Shown here: positions 10,801-25,800 of the stretch, piece after piece
Position numbering within the stretch: the stretch's first letter is position 1
Layout: the number at the start of each line of letters is the position of its first letter
NCBI GenBank assembly: GCA_019614645.1
Contig: JABWDB010000021.1
Location: 2,480,001-2,544,000, forward strand
Length of the DNA stretch: 64,000 nt
Origin: Stratiolaelaps scimitus
Taxonomy: Eukaryota > Arthropoda > Arachnida > Mesostigmata > Laelapidae
Reading direction: 5' to 3'
Program-made: the position numbers and the translations under genes
The notes under the pieces: model-generated
What the model was told of the DNA's origin: nothing
Databases searched by the model: none
What the model saw: the letters and a program-made list of their open reading frames with translations, nothing else

Positions 10801-13800
10801 ACTGCGGTCAGTGACAGACACCATGTTGTTTTCGTCGCTGCTGTCTATTTCTATTTGTCAAAATGGAACTAGATGACAATCGCAGGTTTCTATTGTTGTA
10901 GACGTCTCTCCTTATGGAAAGTTTGGTTAAGCGTTGATCTCTACTTTAGTGTTGAAGAGTTCGGTAGACCGGACTAACGTTCATTGATGAGGATAAACAA
11001 CATTACCTACCATTATTACATTTAATTTATTTTAATCGATGCATGAAATCGCAGCGGAACAACCGTCGTCGGCTTATCTGACGTACGACACATTGTAATG
11101 GACCCCCATGTGCAATTCTGTGATTTTTATGCCCAAAATGTTTATTACCTTAAAAGCGTTTTATGTTCCAACAAAGAACTCACATGGTACAGCCTACACC
11201 ACGCCCTAATGTGTATGCCCTAACGCAGATGGGAGCCTTGAAGCCCTCAAATGTCTGAAGCTTCAAGCTCCTCTGAGAGGCAAACCTGCGTCTAGATCGA
11301 AGCCAGTATGTGTATTATTTCCATATTTAAGTGGCGGTTCCAGGCATTTTTATTTGTTTATAAGTATTCCTTCGGCTAAACGGTGTCTCCCTTTGTGGTC
11401 GATTATGACGCCATGTTGGCCTGTTTGCACGATATGAATGTATACCGAATAAACCGCAAACGTTGTGGTTCATCTATTTTTCGAGAGGGTTTGTATTGTA
11501 AACAAATCTATCACTGGACAGGGGTGACAATGCACCATATCTACGTTAATAATTTGAGGACTAAACTCCTTACAGTTACGTTGGCTCTTTTATCAACCAG
11601 CAGCCTGGCGTGACTGTCCTCATATATGAATGAATATGGAAAATTTTAATATATAATTTTTTTTGTTGTAATGTATTGTCGCCCCGTGACTTTACAAAGA
11701 GAAAAAAAACAAGTTGCAACCAAAGTATCCTCTTTCCGTCAGAGTTGCGTTTTTGCCCAGAGTGTATCTATTATAGCAATTGAGCTAGCGTATAAGGAAG
11801 GCTAAGGGGGTTAAACGTTTAGCACAACTTGACACTGACACACCCAATATGACTGAGAGCCATCTCAAGCATGTCGCGTCACGTAAGCCAGTGATTCTCT
11901 GTAGAAGTGCAGTACCGAGAAGAAACGGTTGACTCGAATCTAGTTTATCTTTAGACAGTTCATTTTATTTTATCGAAATGGAGCTTTGATGTCAGTCTGA
12001 CGGCGGGTGGCGATAGCTCTTTTAGACATTTCGTCGAAGCGCACTGGCTCATTCATTGCCTATGCCAAAAAGGAGGAAAGTGCCTATCAAAAAAGGATCG
12101 AACATGGGACGCTTATTATCTAGCCAAACAAGTTACTCTAAGCAATAATTACCATAGAGCATTAGACTAATTTTGCAGTGACTCTTTCAAGTGCGTTACA
12201 TATTGATTGAATTACGTACAATACTTGAACAAGTATATTGATACAATCGAATAGGTACGTGCGATTTGAGTAACATTATAACCTTTGCTTGCTTACGCTA
12301 GTTATCGCTGGCAGTATTGACGTTAGCTCAGTGGTGATGGTGGTAATATGCCGAATCCATAATACTCGTAGCACTGGTTGTAGTGGCCGTTATAGTGGTA
12401 TGAGGTGTCGTATCACGGTCCGACAACTTTGATGGGACAGGTTTCCCAGCGTGCGTCGCCGTTGTCGGATCTGTCTCCTCTGTCCTGTGGTACATCCCGA
12501 GCATAATACCATCCACGACGAGTCGACCACCATAACGCGAATTGACGGGCGTCAAGCTCATGCTTGACGATAGGTGAAATAGTGTTCCTTCATTGTAACT
12601 GGCTAACTCGTGTAGTACTAATGTTTTCCATATATTAAAACTGCGTCTGAATAGCATGCGTGAGGGAACTCATTGCATTGAATACGTTAAACAAGTTCGC
12701 ATAGTATTTGGTATATATAATTTTTATTTTATATATACTTTATAATTTAGATGTATTTAAAAAGATATCTCCTGAAATCCGCTGTTGTGTGTATTGTGGG
12801 TAACAATTTGAAAACCGAGTTTTTGTTTTTATCTGAACACCACTTTTGCTTCTCAAATATCTAATATGCTTCTTGCTATGAATATTCTGGTGCTTCGTTT
12901 ATTAATATCGCAGCCGTGAATAAGGAGATGGCCTTTAATGGAAATCGACAATTGCGTTTTTGACCATTTTGGAAGGAGACGTACCGGTGTTTTGGGTTGG
13001 CTTCGTTGACATGAATGAATTGAACCTATACGGTTTCCAATAGAATGATTTTTGTTCTATTATTAGCATTTCTATTGTTATTATGTAGTATATTCTATTT
13101 TTGTTTTATATTATCACATTCCATTATTAATATTATTGTTGTGATTAATTTAGCAGTGATTCACTTGAGAGCAAATTTTGTTTGTGATAAAGGTGGATTC
13201 TCATCAATTCTTATCACGTATCTTCGGATCAGCATCGATTTATTCCTTTTCAAATCTCAGTTAATGATGGTTTATGAGTAGTCAGCGAAGTATCACTCAT
13301 AAAAAGCACTTCGCATAAGAATTGAATAAGCGAATGGTCCAAACTGCAACGTGTGGAGAAGAATCCAATAGTTGACTTTTAATTCTTGTCACAACAACAC
13401 TTGTTTTTACTAAGCTCTGCAGGCAACCAAGTACCACAGGGTTAACCATATCAACAGCTATTTGAAGAAGTGACTCACGTAAGTCATCCACTGTCATATT
13501 ATTCAGTTTATAAACAGTTGGGCGCACGCCCAATGCAAACATCACACAGAGAATACGGAAATTTGGTAGAAAATCACGTTTACGTCTGTGAGTAACACGT
13601 GGCTGTTTTCGAATGGCAACTAGAGTATCGGTCGAATTAGGGTCACCACAAAATGAAAACCCAGAATATGAAGCACTTGGGAGCCCTCTCTTTGTTGCGG
13701 TGGCATCTACGATAGATGTCCACATGGACATCTGTCTCTTATGTCAAAGACAGGCATTGTGCAAGTTGGTGTGCAAATGGTGCGTGATTTCCCACGTCAT

Positions 13801-16800
13801 GAACAACTTTTTTTCCGTATTTTTTTGGGTATGCTATCACAAATATATATGTACGTCGAAACCTGGATTTTTATGAAGATAATCTATTAGACTATATGCA
13901 TAACATCTCGTTGGCGTAATTCACGATAAAACTCACTGACCAATTGCGCATCATTTTAGTCTTTTTCCCTAACGTATACAGGCTCATGAAGGTTGAATAT
14001 AGTCTGTACCTCTTGACTTTAGTAGGCACGCTCTCGAAGGAGCGGTGGTGGTGGTGGCACTGGTACTGTGGTACCAGTGCCTTGCTTTGCTAATCGTGCT
14101 ATATGGGTAGGCACGAGGCTGCATGGTTGGGACGGAACAGGATGACAACAACAACAACATTCGTAGCATCTATGAGATGGACAACTACTGAGTTCAGGAC
14201 ATCTACTCGAGTAGCCGCCGTCGTTGCCGTCGCCTTTTCTCGTACAAGCTACTGCCATTACGATCGATGGCCTACGACCGAAAAAGTGAACCCGAGAAAG
14301 TCCTAGCGCACTACTACCATCACCTGGCTGCTGCAACGTTGTAGTACCTGGCCGGTGACCTGGCCGACTGCCTCCTGGCTCATTTCCTGGAGAGGACCTT
14401 TCCCGTCGTCGTCGTCTGTTGCCAATGTGTGTAGGTATTACCTAACGACAAGAGCAAGCGCCCGGCTGCCCGCTGATTCTATCGAGATAGGGAGGGTCGT
14501 GTAGGGTAGCAACAACCGCCGTTTGGTCAACGAACAAAACTCGGCTAAAGCCAGCAGCAGCCACAGTAGGCCAATGTAGGTACTGAAGTACAGCAGCAGC
14601 ACCAGCGGCTACAGTTGTAGTGGTTGTGGTGGCAGAAACAGCTTCATGGGCTTCATCATGTTGGTGGCTTTGTGGTTATCCTATGCCGCAGCAGTGCTTG
14701 GCTCTTCTTCTGGCCGTATCCGAGGTCAAAATATCGATGGTGGCGGCAGCGTACGTGTACGAGTGGGCGCACTATGGCCGCGATGGAAAAGAAACAACAA
14801 CGACCACAATGACAACAACAGCACTGATCACTACAAGAACTATAGCAGCAACAGCAAGTACGTTAACGCAGGCAGAACATCATAGACTGGCCAAGAAGGC
14901 CTTGGGGGCCGCCTTCTTTGGAGTGGACCTTTTTTGCCTTAGGGCGAACAAAAAAAATATTCTTAGCAAATCTGCAATAACTACCACTAGGGAAATACTG
15001 TAAATCCAGGGGGAGGGGGTGATATCGAACGAGAACGAGACGCATTTTGCGGGTCACACATCTCTATGCAAAGAAGCGAAGTCAACTGTGCCCAGCTCCG
15101 CCAACAATTGCTTGCGCATATGGTTTGCCACGATTACCTTAAAAATGACGCGTCTAGGTAATATGACGTTATTAACTGTTTTTCGAGCTGACCCTCAGCT
15201 GTAATATGACGTTACTGTTACTACCACCGTTACTCTACATAACCGCCGGTTTGGTGGAAACAATAAATTTACTCAATGAGCTGATCCTGTCGCGTTTCTG
15301 TCCATTGACACCACAGGCGAACGTCAGCCATCCCCTCAAAATGCATCTGTTTTAATTTCATCCAGCTATGTGTGTGTAGGCAGGTGTACTCGTCGGTTAC
15401 TTTGGAGCAGCTGCATTCGCGCTCTAGATGCTATTATTTACGTAACATTGATCCAGCGTATTGCAGACAGTGGGGGAAAAGATACAGACTTGACTTGGTG
15501 ATAATGATGACGTTAGCTTTGCCTTCGGCTCAAGCAGTTTTCTGTCCCTCATTTTGCTGTCACCTTTATCGGCCGTTGGCTCCGTTAACTACAGCATGAC
15601 CGAGGTGCGGTGGCTATACGCTGTTCGTATCTACAGTACTGGCGCAACACAGATGAGGCTGCACGGATCAGAATCGTACACCAGTGTGTAGACGAAGGTG
15701 CTTTGATTCAGAGAAGCGATGACTCATACGAGTCCCCAATCGATGAGCCACGATGGTGTTGGTTCATGTCACCGTAACTGTTTAGTCAAACGGTTGCTGT
15801 GAGAACAGTTATTTATTATTACGAGGGACAAATGTTTGAGAAAATGTATTGCATTGTCACTGCATTGTCACTGTGTATTAAGAGAATAATTAGCAAGTTA
15901 GTGACAACGCCCTCGGACAAAATCAATGTGATTTTCAGTCAGTAGCCACTTGACACCCCTGCCCGCTGATAGACATTACGTACTCGCGTGTGAGTCATTC
16001 TGGTCGGGGTGAGGTTGGGGAGCTGGCCAACTTGAAGGATGCAGAGCACAATGTCTTCCACATAAATAGTAGAGAGTACCCGACTCAAGAGAATAATAAG
16101 ATACAAGTTCACCTCCTATTGCAGCATGCTTGTATTTAGCTTCTTCTTCAACTATTATTTATTTATTGTAATAGTATATGATAACTAATAATATACTTGT
16201 GAATAAATGTATATATACAATCTTTGCTTTTTATATTTACTAGAAATTTGTGTCGATGCTAAATTTGAGTAATATATTATATTATAGTATCGTATTACGA
16301 CCTTAGCTAGCTGTCGAGGGTAGCAATGATTGGGCTGACGACGAGTTGATAATAACCAAGCGAGGCTTGTGCTTCTATATAAATATATGTTGCCTCGAAT
16401 GTCGTGCTTTATTGCCGTAGACGTCGCCGCCGAACGAACGTCGTGAGAACTGTCAGATGTTACGAACTCTGGTATCTATCTCTCTATCAGATATAGCAGG
16501 AATAGTGACATCATTTCATTGCTTGTTAGTCGATACGCATTTTGATTCCATTGAATATGCTAAACTATGCGTATACATGTGTTTATGCATAAAAGATAGT
16601 TCAAATAAAAATACAATCTGGCAGTTGACCTCCCGATCGACTGTTTAATCATCGTTGTGGCTAACTGCGAATACAACAGGCCTATTTCTATCGCTGATTG
16701 TAAGAAACCCTAGTGTGTTCCAATCACAGTAGTAGCATGTCGACTACGCGCCGCCCGAAGTTAATCTCCGACTGGCTAAGTTGGATGTTATTGGAATACC

Positions 16801-19800
16801 CAGCATATTCGAACGCGGATATGTGTGCGCGTGACACCCACTTATACATATATATATACGTTTTCTCATTTCATTATCTTGTGCACCTGCTTCTTTGAGT
16901 CCGGTAGTATCCATACCCGTCCAGAATATGACCTTATTTCAAGTTAACGAAGTTAAAACGTAACAATGTGTTGGAGTAAGACGTGCCGCATAATTCTACC
17001 GCCTGCAAACTAAGGTGTAAATATTCCGGGCTGACTCACAGCAAACGTTTAACGTCCACAGGACTGCTTTCGGCATTGCCTTATAAGACCGACGTAAAAT
17101 AATAATAATCACAACAAGCACTTTGTTTCAAAGGTGTATCTGTCTGTATCTCATTCGGTATACATTCAAGTGGGACACAGTTGATATGGATATTAACTAT
17201 GACCGCATCGAAGGTCTTAGCAGAGTCATAGTATCAGTGTGTGCGTGTCTATGCGTCACCAGGTTTGCGGCGTCCGTCGAAAAACGTACGTCATGGGTTA
17301 CTCCGAAAGCGCCTTCCCTGACCTGAGCAAGTTGTTGAAATCCCTATGACGGCAATCGGCAGCAGCCAACGTCACAGCTGATGCGGCCATAAGCTTGCCA
17401 TACGACAGGCCGTATTATTAACCTCTGGACACACACCAATTAGGTCTTTCGCTATGTCCTATTATTAAGATTGAAGTTATGATCCTTAGTATGTGGTGTG
17501 GTGATCGCAGGTCAATGATTGTAATCTAACGTATCTATCCTTAAGATAACGACATTTAATAATCGAGCTGAATTATGACCACAGCAGTCAGAAGTAGAAG
17601 AGTGAACGGGTGGACGAACTGGACTTGCGAACGTTATGTCAGAAAACGAAGTCGAATTAACGAAGTGCTACGATAAATAATATACTTTTAATACAATTGT
17701 AGTAATCAGAATTTTGTATGAAATAAATGCATAACAATGAAATAATAATAGAGAGGAGATAGTCATAATTATGCAATTGTTTATTTAGTCATCATTATAT
17801 AATGTCAGTGATCGAAAGAAGTATGGTGACGCTATTATAATATTGATGTACGTCTTTTAGCGCCGTGTTATCGCTGTTGATGCTAACGCCCATTCGTCGT
17901 CTGTGTGAGATCTGATGTGCCACCTTGACATCGAAGTGTGCTGTTGTTCAACCTAAGCGGTGGCGGTGGTGGCGGCGGCTATGGTGTTCGGGGTCTGAGT
18001 CTCTTAGGTCTCGAAGAGTTGCGCTCTCAGTAAAACAAAGGGACTCTGAGGTGGTCTTTCTCTCAAGCGAACGCCGTGGGCAGACAGACATATAGGCGGC
18101 GTTTTGGCGCGTTGGTTGAGCCTTTGCTTCACGACGGCTGCATCAAGCTGTAGCCCGGAGTAGTCTCAGTCTACTGAGTTGCAGCGACGATTCACTGTTG
18201 CCTCACCATCTTGATCTGTGACCTCACCGCTGGTTATTGCTTGCCGACGGAGGCGTTGCAACGGAGGCGGCTGATGGGTCATGGACAGGCTACCTTGTCC
18301 AGATTACTTACGGACGATTTTCGCCATGTTCTCTTCGTTTGCTGGCGCAGCGCGGGCGTAACACTCTACCCGAAGGGCCAAGCACCGTTCAACCAAAGGG
18401 TGTGCAGTGAGCCCTCTCGAACGGATCTCAACCTGAAATAAGACCTCTTCTGCTACATCAACCAACTTCCCGTGCGCTAGAGGCCACGGTATTGTATTAT
18501 TGCGCTGATCGAATGCGCGCTTGTGGTAAAAGACAACGCCACGATGGCCGTACTGAGAGACTACCAGTAAATGGCAAACAAGCCCTCGTGTTATTCCTAG
18601 TCCGAGGTCGGCACACGCCTTAGTGTGGTCCAGTAGGAGGAGAGTGAGAAAACCAATTGCTCGGTAAACCCACCAACCAGTGAAGTGGAGGGCAGCCTCA
18701 TGGCCAGCAAGAGATCAAGTGCGTAGGCGGATCAGTCAACTGTAATGAAATTGTCAATGAAAGACAGACTTACCTGGCAGCTGAAGAAGCTGACCAGCCA
18801 TTTCTTTCTATGAGCGTGTACTTTACATCATGATATCACACAGCTATGTAGAAGGAGACCTCCGCATGAGGACTCACTCTAAGTTATCAATGGTCGCCAT
18901 GTCGATGACTAGATCAACTATCATCATTAGGTAGCCTCGGCCGTAATCACCCAATTTTTTTTTAAATAAAGCAGTTTGCTTAAACTGCTATTGGCTTTAA
19001 CCCTTCAACTTCGGGTGTTGAACGAGCGCGGTTGAATAATGCTAATAAACGTTAAGCACTGCCTTGACCTGACCTAATCTACAATTAACTAAGTATCGTT
19101 GATTAGTAAAAGTAGTGTAATGATTGTAATATAGAACAAGTACTCGTTGTGTGATATAATAGGTACGCCCGATAGCTGTTCATAACCCGACTAACCTTCC
19201 GAGTTGGCCGATTGGTTGACAATGTCGTCATCCATTGTGTTACAAAAACGCTGTGATTAATTTTCACGCCACCCTTGAGATAAAAGGTCTTCTGGCAAGA
19301 GTGGAAGTTGATTCGCCCACCAACCGTCCGGGCATATATACACTGCTGGGCCAATCTCTACGAATCTAAGTAGGTTAGAACGTGTTTACACAACCTAGAG
19401 ATGTCGGGGACCGGGTCGAGGGCCAGAGAAAGATTAGACTTCTCGAACAGCCTTGCGGTTCGTCCATGAGGGCATATGATGCCCGCGAATTCACCGGGCA
19501 ACTCTGCGTTTGGTATCGGGGATAGCATAACCAAGACTGTTCGGTTAATGCTTTGACATGTTTTGATGATCAACACGCAGACTGTGCAGAGAAACATGAT
19601 GCCCAGTTTAAACTCCGTTTTTCTTTTAAAATAAAACTTTTGGTGACATTTGTAGAAAATCCCAATTGTACTTATCAAGATACTTGTTGGATATGGCCAA
19701 TTACAATATCCAATAACAGTTCTAAACGGACGAGGTATGTACGAACAGGTCAATTATGAACAGGTTTGGTATATGGAGAATAAGCGCATACCTCGTTTCG

Positions 19801-22800
19801 AAGTTTTGTGACGAAAATCTTCAAATTAATTTGGTTATATATGACGGTCTTCCTGTTTGAAGAGCCACTATATTCGCATAATAAGACCTTGTTTGTGAAC
19901 TTTTAGTACATATGCCGTAAAGATCACTGTGCAAAATGACAAAAGGAAGAGATTCTCTATTTTATTTCTGTTTTTTTAGCGATTAAGCGTTTAAGACACC
20001 TTAGACTTTTACACTTACATCTGACCAGAAATAGTTAAAACGATTGTCCATTTTGTCGGCCGCGACAGTGTGCCTCCAGCGCTTAACTCACGTTAGCCAC
20101 CAACAACCAGCGTAAACAACAAACATACTCGTCTACTTGCCCACTGAAGATCGTATCCGGACTTCGCTTTGCTAAGGACTTCCTACTGCGCTGATGGCTC
20201 GAAAGGGTAGACGTCTGTAAACAATATCGCTTGTGAACTAGAATACGGAGATGGGACGATATTGTGTTGAGTCTACTGTCCTGATGAGAAGGCTAGTTTA
20301 GCCGAAATGGTGATTTTTTATTGTGGTGTTTTGACCGACTAATAGTAATGAAACCATGAGTAGCCGTTACAATGTCATGAGGACATAGCAAACATATATA
20401 GCCTTGGATTCGCCATTAGGCTGTGAGTTCTATTTAAGCCTGGGCTCGTTACACAGTAAACAAAGATGATTTAATAGTTAACTTTAGGTACTTCCTATAT
20501 CGCGGCGTTGTAACGGAATTGCTCACATATTGTATTTCTAGATAACTTAGCTTAGTTCTTATGACTCCTGGGACCCAGTGGTGTCAGCTAGGCGACCAGC
20601 GAATAGCACCACACATGAGCAGCTTCGTCCATTTCAACCTTTGTGGAAACCTATGTTCAATCACTTCTAGTCTTGTTTGCACTTGAAGGGGTCCGTCTTA
20701 CGAAGCATTGCTATAAGCAGTATCGTGGACGTTAAACGTTGGCTGAATGTTAGCCCGAAAACCATTTTTTAGTCTTGTTATCCATGTCTTTATAATGTCG
20801 TACTCCATAGCAGAAAGGTGCGCCGAACGGTATTAAACACTGTCCAGCTACTTTTAGCAGTATAGCCTAAACTAAGTCTGGATCTTATCTATATTTAAAC
20901 TCTTATAACTTCGTTGTCCCATTACCCTATTACACAGTCCCGTTATCCTCCTGTTCTTCTCATCGCTGTCATCTTGCAATCATCTCGTTGTTCTCTCATT
21001 ATCATATTTCTATTAACTCACTATATAATTATCCTTATCCTTAGCAGAGTGCGCAAATACCTTATTCCACCCATACTGTTGCAGCAGTTATTCCAACATG
21101 CGTAACAGCGCCGATGGTGATCACGTTGATTGAATACATATGCACATAATGCCATATTGACTTTCCCATAAGCTATGTCGGGACTCACTTTTAGCCATTA
21201 ATATACTGTTGACTCTAAAAACTAAGTCAGGACACGCGGGATATATTATAATATAATATATTAATAAGATCACAATTTATTGTGGCCATTTGTTTGTTGC
21301 TATAAGTGAAATAAAGTTAAATAAATTACACTGTCTCGTTCGGCGGTTTTGCGCATGTTCACGTGCTTCTAGCATTATTCCTATTGATTTCATCTGCGCA
21401 TTTTTTACTCTAGTCGTCGTAGGAATGCCATTCAAACTCTCCTTCATCACTTTGCTATTGCAGTATCTAATACAGACATTTATTAAATCAGTCAGCTAGC
21501 TCACGGTGGCTTCATTAAATGCAACTGGTTTCTTCACGTTTTGCCCATTCACACACACACACATACATATAGACATACAGCTCCCAAACAAACACATGTT
21601 ATCCTTGAAATTATTCTCATATTCACATTTGTATGACAGTTAACAAGTGGTTATGAGCCTATTGTGGACGGACATTGATCTGTCCTCTTTTAGAGGCAGA
21701 AAGATGCGTCATGTTAATTTATCATCTACTGGCTACGTATCAGTGGTATTTATATACACAAAGTTACCACGTTCTGCGTTTTTTCTTTTATAAAGATTAC
21801 ATAACGTTAGCAGCCTTCTAGCTTGCGTAGCCGTTCGAAGACTTGAACTTGTACTTTGATCTTCATGGTCAAAATTGTAAACATATATACGTATATATAT
21901 ATGTATATATTACACATAGGCATCTCAGCTATCTCGTGACAATCTCGTAGGTACTGACGATCCACTATAGCCCGCTGTTAGTCATTTGAATATAGAGTAG
22001 CGAGACAAGCGAGTGCTCAACGAAAGGAGAAGCATTCACTCGAGTCATAATTTAAATCACTATGTTGCTAGTTTGCACTGCAAGTGCCGTTGGTATGGTA
22101 TACATCCAGCCCGATTGCTCTGAGCATTATCCATCTACCAACACGAATAGAATACGGGCGGAGTGAAATTGTGCTGTGTAACTAAACGGCGATTACAGAC
22201 GTTGGGGCGAATGCTCAAGTTCAGCGCGGAGCGATCAGACGGAATGTTAAGCTCGTCCTGTGGCGGCTATCCCACCTTATCTGTTTCATTTTAGGCTGAA
22301 TTTCGGCTTGGCTCAAAGTGAGTTTCTCACATCATGAAAATATTAACAATAATAGTAAACAATTATTACATCGTTCCTTTTGAATATTAGCTAATGTTGT
22401 TCAGGCTTTCTTGAAATTTGTCAGTACCGCTTCCCTTCTCGATTGGGGTGAGGCGACAGACAACATTTTTCGACAGCCATAATTGTGATGAAGGAACCCA
22501 CCCATGGACGTTCGCGCTGGCTCGGTGCCAACAGATCTTAGATACACCTATATATATATATATATATATATAGTTTACATTTTGCTTGTACTGTTCGGCG
22601 TCCCTACATTGTATTTGCTTGAACGGGGGATAGTTAGAATCGATGATGTGATGCTGCTCCCAGATGTGACATCACGTGTTGTTCATATTCGGCTTGTGTC
22701 GTTCCTTGAGGTAAAATTTCTTCGCACATTGGACATTGTTTACCACTTTCACTCTTCTTCGTGTTGCTGCTGAGCTGCTGGGTGAAGAACATTCGGAAGG

Positions 22801-25800
22801 AGTCATCCGATGCTGGTCGCTGCTGAAATTTTGGAGCACTCTTCTCCTTGACGGCGTTCTGAAGCAGTGTTTTCTGAAGTAGAAGCCGCTCCTTGATTGC
22901 ACCGAGTTGAGTTTTCATTTCCGTAACCATCTGTAGTGCTTCACGGTCATCGTGCACGCTAGCAGTTTTCGAAGCCAACGGCGAAGTGGGTGAAAGATCT
23001 TCAGAGGCTGCCAAAGGAGGTTCACGGTCGCGGACCTTCTCACCGAGGTCATGCAGATCGTTGATATCACGCTCCATCTGTTCGAGGAGCTTCATGCTTA
23101 GATCTTCCCAACTTTCAGAGCCGAGGGTGTCAACTTGGTGTTTAAATGGCTTCCGTACAATCTGACCTCCCTGTCTTAGCGGAGTTCGCTGCTGTCTATT
23201 TTCCTTCCGTAATCGGTCGTTCTCTTCGCCAAGTGTACGAACCTTCTCCTGCAGCTCGGAGTTCATCCGCTCGAGCTGTTGAATACTGTGCTGCAATTGC
23301 CGGGTGGTTAGATTCTTGTTCTCGAGCATCAACAGCAGCTGATCCTTCTGCTTTTTCAAATTCTCACCCTCCTCCTTGCATTTACGCATGTGGAAATGCA
23401 GGTCCTCTATGGCAACATGGATTGACGAATCCACGTCCTTTTTAGCCTTGGCCTGCATTAACGTCGAATGCATGGTTGGTTGCTGGTTGCGGTTGACTGG
23501 TGTCGTTTAATAGGTCGTTTGGTCGGTGGGCGGTCAGGGCGTAGCGCTTCTGCCGCCTTACGACAAATAATAAGTAGAACTTCCCAATAAGGAACTCCCA
23601 CCACTGTACAACAACAGCAGCTATTCCTCACATCTATCTGGATCTCTGGCCCCTCGATCTGTCAGCCAGCAAAGTCCGTCCGGCAGAGTCACACAAAGCA
23701 CAGTCGACATCCACTTTTCATCACAGCTGATTCTGACAAAATGAGCAGGTAGTCAACGACCATAATCGACACTGCGGTATGTTACGCTAGTTGCTAGTTG
23801 CGTTGTGTTCATTCGTTCGCAAAACGAACGATACGGCAACCAAGTGAACCAGACAGACAGCGGTCTAGCTCTCTGACAGGGCTGGTTACACCGCCTAGAC
23901 AAAACGAAATCAGAGATACTAAAAAGTGACTTTACTTAAAGTTTGCATGAAACCCCTTCTACTGTTAATCGTCGTGGTCGTCTTGGTGGTGGTGGTTGTT
24001 GTTGAACTTATCATCACTGATGGAAGCAGCTTCGTAGATCCTGTTACGAACGCTAACGTTGGCGGATGATGGCCGGCGCCATCTTGCTGTGTGCTCCCCA
24101 TATGAGAACACAAATAGAGAAGAGGTGTCGTGGCGCCGCGGCGGAACGGACGGACACCACCGAACACACAAGGGGTGGGAGAGGGCTGATGACGTTGGCA
24201 TGGAAACGTGAACGTTCGTTTGGCCGCTCGGTTGACGGTTCTTGAACGCTGGTGACTGCTCTGTGTTGAGTGTACATGGCTAGTGGATGATGACCCGTCG
24301 TCATCCAGCGATTCAATTGTGGGATGAATCTAGCTCTATGTAATAGTTGTAGGACTGGCAGTGGTTTTGATGGCTCTTTGTTGTTGCTGCTGCTACTAGG
24401 CTCTTCTCATCAGACGCCTCCATCCTTCGTTTCCTCTTAAGAATAATCAGCTAAAACTACTGTTTGTTTAACTAATAATAAGAAATATTCCATAGCACCC
24501 ATAGTTGTGCGAGCATAACATAGCTTAGCCTACCTCCATTTCTGTGAGGGCGGGTGACCTTCCTTGACCTTGGAATTTCTTTTAAGGCCAGTCGGAGCTG
24601 TGCTATTATAACGGCAATGGTCAGAGGTAAGAATTCTTAATCGAGATGTCTGATATCTCTACCTGTATCTGCCTAAACTTAACAGTCGAGGTATTTTACA
24701 AAGTCATTGCTCATAGATATTCCATGTATTATAATAACACTGCACATACACAATATACACAATCATTGTATCTCTTTCATGCGAATAGTGCGTTTTATAC
24801 GTACAATTAGACTGGATGTTCTAATGTTATTAGAAATGTAGCTTTTATTTTAAAGATGTTTTTTTCCAAAGCAAAAGCTGATTTGTTTTGGTTTTGGGTA
24901 GTGAAATCAGGCGACGAGAAGCTTTTCAAAGCTCACTTGATTGCAAATTCGGTAAATTAGCAGTAAGTGTTTGTCCATATATTAGTTACGTTAAATTTCA
25001 AAGGCCAAAGTCGAACGTGAAAAATAAAATGAGATACATAAAGCTTATAACGGCAATAAAAGCCCACTTTAAACTGTTCCGAGTTTGACCTTTGTCCAAA
25101 AGTATGGGCATTTGGCGGTAATGATGATAAAACAATACCTAGGTAACAAGACAGGCTCTTCGCTCTGAAACGGAATCCCATTATGTTAATGGGATTTTGT
25201 TTATATAACGTTTATATAACGCCGTTGATTACAAAGTCACCAGAAATCTCAGTAGGTAACTATTGTTAGTGGCCAGTGACTGATGTCCATGTTCGTATGA
25301 TGCTACGTTATTTAGGTTGAACGCTTAGTGATCCTTCACGAGGAAGCGGAAGATGGAAACGCTATGCCGGACTTGTCGCGACCGGTGCAGGCGGTCTCAC
25401 GCGCTGTCACCAATCTCGTCAAGGTGGGCCGCGAAACCATCGCCTCTTCAGATGACTCCATCCTCCGACAGGATATGCCGCAGTCCCTACAGCGGGTCGA
25501 ACGGTCCTCAAAGCTATTGGAGGATGCGTGCGAGATGCTTCTTCGAGATCCGTATTCACAGCCAGCGAGGAAGAAACTCATCGAAGGCTCAAGAGGTAAG
25601 CACTATCCTATGGAAAACCCTTGATCTAAAACTGGAGCTTGGTCATTGGCGACTTTGTCGGCTAAAATTGGCGCGCCTCGTGAAAGGTGTCGTCGAACTA
25701 TTAAAAATAATCTAAGGATGCAGAAAAAAAAGTGCAAAATGGGTCCCTCACGTACTCGGTCCTGGCCAACTGAAAATGCGTAGGGAGTGTTCGCGAGACA

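Larger units (their letters stand above)
7862..25315 (+). other. Vinculin intron 1 (17.5 kb) with a nested gene
   Basis: This intron begins GTAAGT and ends TTATTTAG. Apart from the minus-strand gene at 22634-23473 it holds no gene I can name. 8500-8720 is rich in GTT/GCT and CAG/CAC repeats. 9789-9806 is a GA tract and 9857-9868 a poly-G run. 14040-14900 is another GTG/CAA-rich trinucleotide island with an 11-bp hairpin at 14056-14081. 16140-16300, 17690-17770 and 21220-21270 are very AT-rich. 17900-18500 is GC-richer without a recognisable ORF. 21890-21910 and 22550-22573 are TA tracts. An unrecognised ORF lies at 13297-13731 and a weaker one at 12328-12657 (both minus). First introns of this length often hold enhancers, but I can point to no specific element. 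Confidence 0.8.
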
